Assembly (NCBI GenBank): GCA_008501545.1
Contig: QQUM01000222.1
Location: 1-6,187, forward strand
Length of the DNA: 6,187 nucleotides
Source: Calditrichota bacterium
GTDB taxonomy: Bacteria; Zhuqueibacterota; Zhuqueibacteria; Zhuqueibacterales; Geothermadaptataceae
Direction of reading: 5' to 3'
A model generated the notes under the pieces. It was not told the origin of the DNA and did not search any database. It was given only the letters and a program-made list of their open reading frames with translations. Position numbers and translations under genes: made by a program. Positions 1-6,023 of the stretch are shown one piece after another (position 1 is the stretch's first letter; every line of letters starts with the position of its first letter).

Positions 1-5
1 GCGAT

Positions 6-1112
6 CTAGAACTTGAAATGTTTCGGCGCGACGTTTTCTTCTGAATCGAACTTTGCTGCAACGGCCTGGGCAACACTGGTAAATCGCTTGGCTGCAATGG
101 AATCCGGGAACTCGGTGACAACCGGTTTACCGGTATCCCCACCCGACCGAATTTCCGGCGTGATTGGAATAGCACCTAAAAAGTCGACTCCTTCTTTCTC
201 TGCTGCGACTTTCACCCCATCCTTGCCAAACAAATCGTGCTCCTTGCCACACTCATCACAAATGAATGCGCTCATGTTTTCAATCATGCCTAATACCGGT
301 ACGTTTACTTTTTGGAACATGCGGTAGCCTTTGATCGCGTCAGACAAGGCAACGTTTTGCGGGGTGGAAACCATCACCGCGCCAGTGAGTGTCACTCTTT
401 GAGAGATTGTGAGTTGCGCATCGCCGGTCCCCGGTGGCATGTCGATGACTAACACGTCCAATTCACCCCACAGCACATCGCGCATCATTTGTTCGATTGC
501 ACGTCCGACCAGGGGACCACGCCAAATGATCGCTTCATCACTGGGCATGAGAAAGCCGAGGGAGACAACTTTTACTCCGTAACTTTCCAGCGGAATGATT
601 TTGCTGTCCGGTGTTACCTGTGGCCGGCCATCTTCCAGATCCAGCATCATGGGAAGATTTGGGCCATATACATCGGCATCAAGCAGGCCGACACTGTAGC
701 CGAGTTTCGCTAATGCACATGCGAGATTGACCGAAACAGTCGATTTGCCGACGCCACCTTTTCCACTGGCGACGGCAACGATATTTTTCACTTGTGGCAG
801 CAATTTTTCCGGTTCCGGTGCAACATTTTGTTGCGCCATCGGTGGTTGATTCTGGGGTACGGAATTCCCTTTAAAATGATCGGTAACGATCGCATCAACT
901 TTTTCAAACCCAAGACTGCGCATCCCATTGAATACCTGTGCTTTGATCACATTTTCAACATTGCCCGTACTGCTGCTAAATTCGATTTTGATGCTTATTT
1001 GCGAACCTTCGCCACCAATTTCTTTCACATATCCCAAATCAACGATGTTTTTGTCAGTGCCCGGAAATTTTATCGTTTTTAACTTATTGATAATGGTTTC
1101 TTTATCAGCCAT
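6..1112 (-). CDS. mrp: Mrp/NBP35 (ApbC)-family Fe-S cluster carrier P-loop ATPase
   Basis: A 368-residue cytoplasmic ATPase of the Mrp/ApbC/NBP35 family, which binds a transient Fe-S cluster and hands it to apo-proteins. Residues about 5-78 form the MIP18/DUF59-type domain (IVDLGYV at 23-29). A Pro/Gln-rich linker at about 83-105 leads to the P-loop domain. The deviant Walker A GKGGVGKS (117-124) has both the signature Lys118 and Lys123. Switch I is DADVYGPN (145-152), and the Walker B/switch II region reads VIDMPPGTGD (222-231). The CxxC that holds the bridging cluster at the dimer interface is Cys285/Cys288 (CDEC). The length is normal for DUF59-Mrp fusions and all key residues are present. 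The ATG start is preceded by AAGAG with a 6-nt gap. The gene lies 112 nt downstream of the cysteine desulfurase on the same strand, which fits a joint role in Fe-S assembly. The family assignment is firm; the particular client proteins are unknown. Confidence 0.96.
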   Translation of the reverse strand: MADKETIINKLKTIKFPGTDKNIVDLGYVKEIGGEGSQISIKIEFSSSTGNVENVIKAQVFNGMRSLGFEKVDAIVTDHFKGNSVPQNQPPMAQQNVAPEPEKLLPQVKNIVAVASGKGGVGKSTVSVNLACALAKLGYSVGLLDADVYGPNLPMMLDLEDGRPQVTPDSKIIPLESYGVKVVSLGFLMPSDEAIIWRGPLVGRAIEQMMRDVLWGELDVLVIDMPPGTGDAQLTISQRVTLTGAVMVSTPQNVALSDAIKGYRMFQKVNVPVLGMIENMSAFICDECGKEHDLFGKDGVKVAAEKEGVDFLGAIPITPEIRSGGDTGKPVVTEFPDSIAAKRFTSVAQAVAAKFDSEENVAPKHFKF

Positions 1113-1224
1113 GTTGTACTCTTTTCTTTTATTGGGTGCAAGACAATGAAATTAAGATTAATTTTTGCATATGGATTAACAGATTTTGAATTCATTCCAT
1201 TCCGTCCTGAATCAATCGCTACTT

Positions 1225-2370
1225 TTATTGGCCAGGGTGATCCGCTTGAACATTTTCAACGGCTTCAATGATGACCTGCGCGGCATTTTCGATATCTTCC
1301 TTTGTGGTTGAAATACCGAGACTGAGTCGTAATGTGCCCGCCGCAAAGTCGGGTGGAACCTGCATGGCTTGCAATACCGGAGAGATCGATACTTCACCGG
1401 CGTGGCACGCTGATCCGGCGGAACAGGCGACCTTGTTTTCTATTTGATGCAGAATATCATGACTTTGGACATTGCGCATGGAAATACTCAGCGTGTTCGG
1501 AAGTCGCTCAGCTTCCAGGCCATTAATTTTCGCATCCGGGATTTTTTCCAGCAATGTTTTTTGGAAGAAGTCACGCAATGTGCGCACCCCGGTTTGCTGC
1601 AGATGAATACGATTTTCAGCTAATTCGCATGCTTTACCGAGTGCAACAATGAGCAATACGTTTTCGGTTCCGGCCCGGCGTCCGCGTTCATGGCCTGCAC
1701 CATGAATTAGATTTTCCAACGCGAGACCTTCTTTACAATATAAAGCACCGATGCCCTTGGGAGCATAGAGTTTGTGCCCGGCAACAGAAAGTAAATCCAC
1801 ATCCAGCTCTTCAACATCAACAGGGATTTTGCCTGCGGACTGCGCAGCATCGGTGTGCACTATGAGATTGTGTCGCTTGGCCAGCGTAGCAATCTCCCTG
1901 ATTGGCTGGATGGTGCCAACTTCATTGTTTGCATGCATCACAGAGACAAAGGATATGTTTTCTTCGTCCAGGGTTGTTGCCATTCGATTGACGTCGACGA
2001 CACCGTTTTTCTGAACCGGGAAATAAGTTGTCCCAACGCCATGGGATTCCAGATAGCGACATACATTTAAAATGGCTGGATGTTCAATCTGCGTGGTTAA
2101 GATATGAGCTTGTTTTTGCAGTGATGTCGCTCCTTTTAATGCCCAGTTGTTTGCTTCACTACCACCAGAGGTAAAATAAATTTCTTCTGGTTTGCAACCG
2201 AGCAATCGGGCGACCTTGGCGCGCGCCTCATCAACAGCAACCCTGGCCCGCTTGCCAAAAACATGGTTGCTGGATGGATTGCCAAATTCTTTGAAAAAAG
2301 GGAGCATAGATTCTGCCACTTCTGCCGATATAGGTGTCGTGGCGTTGTAGTCGAGATAAATTGGATTCAT
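1225..2370 (-). CDS. NifS/IscS-like cysteine desulfurase (SCLY-like, class V aminotransferase)
   Basis: A 381-residue PLP enzyme that takes sulfur (possibly selenium) from cysteine or selenocysteine as an enzyme-bound persulfide, leaving alanine. Family marks in order: YLDYNATTP near the N-terminus, the PLP-phosphate loop TSGGSEANN (67-75), His97 (EHP) stacking on the cofactor, ANNEVG (147-152), HTDAAQSAGK (172-181) with the pyridine-binding Asp174, the Schiff-base lysine Lys200 in AGHKLYAPKG, RAGTEN (232-237), and the catalytic-loop cysteine Cys322 in CSAGSACH. A second cysteine, Cys316, lies six residues earlier in the same loop. The CSAGSACH...SPVL segment and the RLPNT stretch resemble, from memory, animal selenocysteine lyase as well as bacterial NifS-like proteins, so the substrate is not settled by sequence. 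The ATG start gives a complete N-terminus, but no good Shine-Dalgarno is visible before it. It is the first gene of a probable two-gene operon with the Mrp ATPase. No IscU-type scaffold gene is in the window. Confidence 0.95.
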   Translation of the reverse strand: MNPIYLDYNATTPISAEVAESMLPFFKEFGNPSSNHVFGKRARVAVDEARAKVARLLGCKPEEIYFTSGGSEANNWALKGATSLQKQAHILTTQIEHPAILNVCRYLESHGVGTTYFPVQKNGVVDVNRMATTLDEENISFVSVMHANNEVGTIQPIREIATLAKRHNLIVHTDAAQSAGKIPVDVEELDVDLLSVAGHKLYAPKGIGALYCKEGLALENLIHGAGHERGRRAGTENVLLIVALGKACELAENRIHLQQTGVRTLRDFFQKTLLEKIPDAKINGLEAERLPNTLSISMRNVQSHDILHQIENKVACSAGSACHAGEVSISPVLQAMQVPPDFAAGTLRLSLGISTTKEDIENAAQVIIEAVENVQADHPGQ

Positions 2371-2431
2371 AAAATGCGACCGTGTGCAAAGTGATTCAGA
2401 TTTTCAAACGTGTATAGTAAAAAAAACATCA

Positions 2432-2437
2432 ATTATA
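2432..2437 (-). promoter_or_regulatory. Candidate -10 element for the cysteine desulfurase operon
   Basis: Read on the minus strand this is a perfect TATAAT, about 60 nt upstream of the desulfurase ATG. No convincing -35 hexamer lies at 16-18 nt; a TTACAT lies 20 nt upstream. The A/T-rich background makes a chance match possible. The position in the divergent intergenic region is right for the nifS-mrp transcript. Confidence 0.35.
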
Positions 2438-2483
2438 AGCACGTTCTTTTTAGAAAAATGTAACTTATTTTTATATTCTGGAC

Positions 2484-2512
2484 TTGCATTTTGAGAATCA
2501 ATTTTCTATTAT
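2484..2512 (+). promoter_or_regulatory. Candidate sigma-70-type promoter of the winged-helix gene
   Basis: TTGCAT (2484-2489), a 17-nt spacer, then TATTAT (2507-2512). The -10 matches the TATAAT consensus at five of six bases and the spacing is ideal; the -35 keeps only the TTG. A start near 2519 would give a leader of about 40 nt with the ribosome binding site at 2547-2552. This placement puts the upstream in-frame ATG at 2491 inside the promoter, which argues for the later GTG start. Confidence 0.45.
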
Positions 2513-2546
2513 TGCGTTCATTTTTTTTCGAAAATAATTCCATAAC

Positions 2547-2552
2547 AAGGAG
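2547..2552 (+). promoter_or_regulatory. Shine-Dalgarno AAGGAG fixing the GTG start of the winged-helix gene
   Basis: AAGGAG is followed by 7 nt and then GTG at 2560. It is the strongest ribosome binding site in the window. It decides the start, because nothing comparable precedes the in-frame ATG at 2491. Confidence 0.8.
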
Positions 2553-2559
2553 CATAAAA

Positions 2560-2760
2560 GTGCTTACAAACAATATTGGTGAAGCTGCCGGCAGAATCTG
2601 GGAACACCTTGATGTCGAAGGGAATTCCACAGTTGCAAAATTGCGCAAAGAGCTGGATTTGGATGCTTTTAGCGTAAATGCAGCCATTGGCTGGCTTGCT
2701 CGCGAAGAAAAGGTTGAATTGACCAAAAAAGGCAATTCAGTCTCCGTAGCTTTAAAGTAA
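2560..2760 (+). CDS. Small winged helix-turn-helix protein (DUF2582-like)
   Basis: A 66-residue protein starting at GTG (MLTNNIGEAAG...) and ending VSVALK. It appears to be a single winged-helix fold: helix 1 around GEAAGRIWEHL, a helix-turn-helix from about TVAKLRKELDLD through AFSVNAAIGWLAREEK, and a beta wing (KVELTKKGNSVSVAL) at the C-terminus. I recognise this as the small stand-alone winged-helix family often labelled DUF2582 (from memory, not searched). Such proteins have a DNA-binding fold but no well-defined targets. No sensor or effector domain is present. Extending to the in-frame ATG at 2491 would add 23 residues (LLLRSFFFENN...) that do not look like part of the domain and overlap the promoter. 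The gene has its own promoter and terminator, so it seems to be monocistronic. It is divergent from the desulfurase operon, whose promoter region it shares; regulation of that operon is possible but unproven. Confidence 0.85.
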   Translation: MLTNNIGEAAGRIWEHLDVEGNSTVAKLRKELDLDAFSVNAAIGWLAREEKVELTKKGNSVSVALK

Positions 2761-2769
2761 CGAATTTTT

Positions 2770-2808
2770 AAACGGCACATCGAGAAACCTGGATGTGCCG
2801 TTTTTTTT
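2770..2808 (+). terminator. Rho-independent terminator after the winged-helix gene
   Basis: A perfect stem AACGGCACATC / GATGTGCCGTT (2771-2781 with 2792-2802), extended by one A-T pair (2770/2803), closes a 10-nt loop and runs into eight T residues (2801-2808). It sits about 10 nt after the TAA stop. The T tract is on the plus strand only, so it ends plus-strand transcripts and isolates the downstream signalling operon from the winged-helix gene. Confidence 0.93.
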
Positions 2809-2949
2809 ATATCCTACCTCTCAAGTTTGATCTAACAGCCATACGCTCTATCCTCTTCGAAATCTCAAACCAGCTTATTATATTTTTCTTGCACTTTTCC
2901 TTTTTCTATGGCACATTGAAATATTATCATTTATAAAGATTTAGAGAAT
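2809..2949 (+). promoter_or_regulatory. AT-rich spacer holding the presumed promoter of the signalling operon
   Basis: No coding sequence is supported here. Because the terminator precedes it, the promoter for the regulator-phosphatase operon should lie in this stretch. The clearest -10-like string is TATTAT at 2922-2927, without a good -35. A TGGCAC at 2909-2914 matches only the -24 half of a sigma-54 promoter. A 6-bp inverted repeat (GTTTGA 2826-2831 / TCAAAC 2865-2870) is too short to call an operator. Confidence 0.35.
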
Positions 2950-4482
2950 ATGAACGAAACTGACAAGCGTATTTGGAAGCTGGAGCGCCAGGTCTTTCAA
3001 TTACAAACGTTGTTCGAAACTTCCCGCTCGCTTAATCAGGCACGAAAGCCTTCTCAGGTTTATGAGCAAATACTTGCGACAATGGCCGGAACTTTTGGCG
3101 CACGAGAAGCTGTTGCACTTCTTTGTACGAACGATGAGTGGCATATCGTAGCCCACCGGGGTAACATTCAGGATACGGATAAAATAAATGATGATTTGCG
3201 GGCCACGAATTTCCATGGTGCCACACCACGTGATCAACAAAAACTGCTCACTGAGCGCCTGACAAGCACACATTTTAACGATTCCACATTTACATTATGG
3301 CATTTAATCTCCGTACGGGATGCGATTGTTGGCGGCTTTTATTTTGGGAAAAAAATAATTGGTGAACCGTATTCCCGTGAAGATGAAGACTTGTTACAGG
3401 CAACCATTAGTTCCGCTTCGCACGTCCTTGAAAATCTGCAGCTGTACACCGAGCTGGAAGATGCACGTGAACGTTTGGCTGCAGAAAATTTGAATCTGCG
3501 TCAGCAAGTTCGCAAAGACACCCATTCAACAGATATTGTTGGTGGCAGCTTTGCAATGCAAAATCTCCAGGAAAGTATTCAAAACTTTTCCCGCAGTGAT
3601 GCAGCGGTTATCATTCGTGGTGAAACTGGAACTGGCAAAGAGCTGGTTGCACGCGCTATCCACTATCAAAGTCCGCGGGCGGATGGACCGTTTGTGGCGA
3701 TTAATTGCACTGCTATTCCTGAGTCGCTTGTGGAATCGGAATTTTTCGGTATCGAAGCTGGCGCTGCGACTGGCGTAAAGCAGCGGATCGGTTATTTTGA
3801 ACAGGCGCACGGCGGCACAATTTTTATCGATGAGATTGGGGACATGCCGCTCAGTTCTCAGGCAAAAGTATTGCGTACTTTACAGGAGCGCACGGTTCGT
3901 CGTGTCGGTGGTTTAAAGGAAATCCATGTTGATGTGCGCATCGTTGCTGCAACCCATAAAGACCTGAAAGAGGAAATAAAAGCGGGGAATTTTCGGGAAG
4001 ATTTATTTTATCGAATCGGGGTGCTGGAAATTCAAATTCCACCGTTGCGGCAGCGAAAGAATGATATCGCCCTGCTTGCGACACATTTTCTTAATGAGAA
4101 AGAAAAACAGATTGGCCGATCAGTTGCAGGCTTTGATCCGGAGGCATTAAACCAGCTGCAACATTATGACTGGCCGGGAAACGTGCGGGAATTGGAAAAC
4201 GAAATCGAACGGATCGTTACGCTGGCAGATGATGGTGAAATGATTGAAGAACACCATTTGTCCGCCCACATCGCCGGTAATGTTTCATCGGAATTCGAAG
4301 ATGAACTGGTTTTGGAAAATATGCGTAACGCGGTTGACCGCCTGGAAAAGAGGATGATTAATAAAGCCCTTGCCGAGTGCAATGGAAACAAGAGTGAAGT
4401 TGCACGAATTCTCGGTTTAAGTCGCCTTGGTTTGCAAAAAAAGATGGCGCGGTTAAAGATAGCTGAAAAGAGTAACACATGA
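2950..4482 (+). CDS. GAF - AAA+ - Fis-HTH transcriptional regulator, sigma-54 activator family with altered GAFTGA loop
   Basis: A 510-residue cytoplasmic regulator. A short N-terminal helix (about 5-30) leads to a GAF-like sensor region (about 30-160), then a coiled-coil signalling helix (about 160-190). The AAA+ domain spans about 193-430. It has Walker A GETGTGKE (224-231, Lys230), Walker B IFIDEIGD (291-298, Asp294/Glu295), the sensor I region IVAATHKDL, candidate arginine fingers Arg349 and Arg355 (FREDLFYR) and sensor II WPGNVREL (408-415). The C-terminus is a Fis-type HTH (about 465-505; NKSEVARILGLSR). There is no receiver domain, so input is probably a ligand or protein bound by the GAF region. 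The oddity is loop 1 at 271-276, GAATGV in place of GAFTGA. The ATPase site seems intact, but the Phe that normally touches sigma-54 is Ala. The ATG at 2950 is the first start after an in-frame stop at 2917-2919; its Shine-Dalgarno is weak (AGAG, 3 nt away). It overlaps the phosphatase gene by 4 nt, so the two are probably co-translated. The domain architecture is certain; action through sigma-54 is not. Confidence 0.93.
   Translation: MNETDKRIWKLERQVFQLQTLFETSRSLNQARKPSQVYEQILATMAGTFGAREAVALLCTNDEWHIVAHRGNIQDTDKINDDLRATNFHGATPRDQQKLLTERLTSTHFNDSTFTLWHLISVRDAIVGGFYFGKKIIGEPYSREDEDLLQATISSASHVLENLQLYTELEDARERLAAENLNLRQQVRKDTHSTDIVGGSFAMQNLQESIQNFSRSDAAVIIRGETGTGKELVARAIHYQSPRADGPFVAINCTAIPESLVESEFFGIEAGAATGVKQRIGYFEQAHGGTIFIDEIGDMPLSSQAKVLRTLQERTVRRVGGLKEIHVDVRIVAATHKDLKEEIKAGNFREDLFYRIGVLEIQIPPLRQRKNDIALLATHFLNEKEKQIGRSVAGFDPEALNQLQHYDWPGNVRELENEIERIVTLADDGEMIEEHHLSAHIAGNVSSEFEDELVLENMRNAVDRLEKRMINKALAECNGNKSEVARILGLSRLGLQKKMARLKIAEKSNT
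3760..3777 (+). other. Variant GAFTGA (L1) loop: GAATGV
   Basis: Codons GGC GCT GCG ACT GGC GTA encode Gly-Ala-Ala-Thr-Gly-Val at residues 271-276 of the regulator. Flanking sequence (ESEFFGIEA before, GYFEQAHGGT after) aligns without gaps to ordinary enhancer-binding proteins, so the changes are substitutions: Phe to Ala at the third position and Ala to Val at the sixth. In studied activators this loop engages sigma-54. Confidence 0.9.
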
Positions 4483-5978
4483 ATTTGCGAACGAAATTAA
4501 ATCTCGTTGTCCTTTTTGAGCTGATTGCTACGGTGTCGATCGTGGGGTATTTCGCATTGCAGCATTCAAGGCAGGAAACAGAATCGCTGTCGCGTGAGCT
4601 GCTTCGTGCCCGCACCGACTATGCGTTTGCACTGTGTGAAGGCTATTACGCAACCGACGGCGTGCCGACGATGGAGCTTTATAATCGTATTAAAGCCGTG
4701 CATATTTTTGAAGAGGGCTACATAACAGTTATTTCAATGGCTGACTCCAGTATGGGCGAACTAATAATACACCCGACAGGCGAGGGCCAAATTGCGTTGG
4801 ATCGTGAAAAATTCCCCCACGTCCGCGCCATGATCGATGAAATAAATGCGGGTGGCAGGCATCACGGGACGGATAAATTTCATGAATACCATCAGGGGAC
4901 AAGCGCCCGGGGAAGACAAGGCGAAGCAAAGCTGGGATTCTATAAATATTTTGCTCCATGGGATTGGATTTTACTCACTTCAAGTTATCGTGCGGATGTA
5001 TATTCGAGCACGGATATTATCCGGCAACGAATAATTGAAGTCATTCTCATCGTTGGTATTCTCTCATTGATATTTTTAAACCTGACTGTGCAACGCATTT
5101 TACGACCATTGCAGGCATTGATAAACGTAACGAAAAAAGTGGCTGCCGGAGATCTCGATGCGTCAATCGAAATATCGACGAAAGATGAAATCGGCGGTCT
5201 GGCAACCCATTTCAATGAAATGCTTAGCGGATTAAAGCAGAATACGCGAGTTTGGCAAGAGCTGGAAATTGCCCGTCGCTTGCAAAGGGAGATGCTGCCG
5301 CAGGGCAGGCCGGCTGTTCGTGGCCTTGAAATCGAAGCGAAGTCACTTCCTGCGACAGAAGTTGGTGGGGATTTTTACGATTTTATTGTATTGGATGAAC
5401 ATCGACTGGGAATTGTGATCGGGGATGTTTCCGGGAAGGGAATATCCGGTGCGATGGTCATGAGCAGCGCCATGAGCGCTCTGCGTTTTGCTTCGGACCA
5501 ATATAATGACACAGATAAAATTCTTGAGTTTGCCAACAGGTTGCTCGTCAGGGACATTCAGCGGCACATGTTTGTCGCTGTGTTTTTTGCCATTTACGAT
5601 GACAGGGATGCGACACTGCACTACACCAATGCCGGGCAAACGATGCCGATTTTATACAAAGAAAACACGACGGAATTTCTCGAACAGTCAGAAGCCGATC
5701 GATTTCCTCTCGGTATTCGTTCTGAAGTGAATTATTATCAAAATATGATTAAGCTGCAACCTGGCGAACTGCTCGTTTGTTACACGGATGGCATCGTCGA
5801 ACTGTTTAATCCGGAAAGGGAAAATTACGGATTCGAGCGATTCAAGGCATCCGTAATGCAACACGCACAAAATCCTTTGCCTGACTTGCTATCAAATTTA
5901 TTGGCTGATGCCAATGATTTTGTCAAGGATATTCCTTATTCGGATGATGTGACAATCGTGCTCATTAAAGTCACCTGA
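4479..5978 (+). CDS. Membrane-anchored Cache-HAMP-PP2C serine phosphatase (RsbU/SpoIIE type)
   Basis: A 499-residue sensor phosphatase expected to dephosphorylate an anti-sigma antagonist (STAS protein) in a partner-switching pathway. Membrane segment 1 is about 7-28. An extracytoplasmic single-Cache-like sensor spans about 30-180 (GYITVISMADSSM at 80-92 and FYKYFAPWDWILL at 154-166 are typical of Cache_2-type folds). Membrane segment 2 is about 185-206, followed by a HAMP domain (about 205-257, ILRPL...KDEIGGLATHFNEML). The PP2C/SpoIIE domain starts after a linker helix (LEIARRLQREMLP, 262-274) and runs to the end. Metal-binding acidic residues are visible: Asp298 and Asp301 in GGDFYDF, Asp316 in GDVSGKG, Asp437 in YTDGIVE, and Asp489/Asp490 in SDDVT. 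The catalytic core thus looks complete. ATG at 4479 overlaps the upstream stop (ATGA), and AAGAG (4468-4472) lies 6 nt before it. The operon places a periplasmic signal sensor next to a GAF regulator and a HATPase kinase. Confidence 0.95.
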   Translation: MNLRTKLNLVVLFELIATVSIVGYFALQHSRQETESLSRELLRARTDYAFALCEGYYATDGVPTMELYNRIKAVHIFEEGYITVISMADSSMGELIIHPTGEGQIALDREKFPHVRAMIDEINAGGRHHGTDKFHEYHQGTSARGRQGEAKLGFYKYFAPWDWILLTSSYRADVYSSTDIIRQRIIEVILIVGILSLIFLNLTVQRILRPLQALINVTKKVAAGDLDASIEISTKDEIGGLATHFNEMLSGLKQNTRVWQELEIARRLQREMLPQGRPAVRGLEIEAKSLPATEVGGDFYDFIVLDEHRLGIVIGDVSGKGISGAMVMSSAMSALRFASDQYNDTDKILEFANRLLVRDIQRHMFVAVFFAIYDDRDATLHYTNAGQTMPILYKENTTEFLEQSEADRFPLGIRSEVNYYQNMIKLQPGELLVCYTDGIVELFNPERENYGFERFKASVMQHAQNPLPDLLSNLLADANDFVKDIPYSDDVTIVLIKVT

Positions 5979-6023
5979 TTCGCAATTGATTGCACTGTTG
6001 GGTAAAATTATTTGATCAAAATT

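Noticed and set aside
792..1149. Plus-strand open frames of 70-96 residues over mrp
   Set aside because: They mirror the minus-strand mrp gene in other frames, lack ribosome binding sites and have no recognisable domain.
1113..1224. Possible promoter or terminator between the desulfurase and mrp genes
   Set aside because: No hairpin with a T run and no paired -35/-10 hexamers are visible on the minus strand. The gap is simply AT-rich.
2433..2780. 115-residue open frame on the minus strand opposite the winged-helix gene
   Set aside because: It is antisense to a well-supported gene with its own promoter, ribosome binding site and terminator. Its product is low-complexity Ser/Lys/Phe-rich with no family likeness.
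2826..2870. Inverted repeat GTTTGA / TCAAAC as an operator
   Set aside because: Only 6 bp matched with a 33-nt gap in AT-rich DNA, which is expected by chance.
2909..2925. Possible sigma-54 (-24/-12) promoter upstream of the regulator
   Set aside because: TGGCAC fits the -24 half, but the bases 12 nt further on (2922-2923) are TA and not GC. Without the -12 half it is not a credible sigma-54 site. The TTGCA at 2889 likewise lacks a GG 12 nt upstream.
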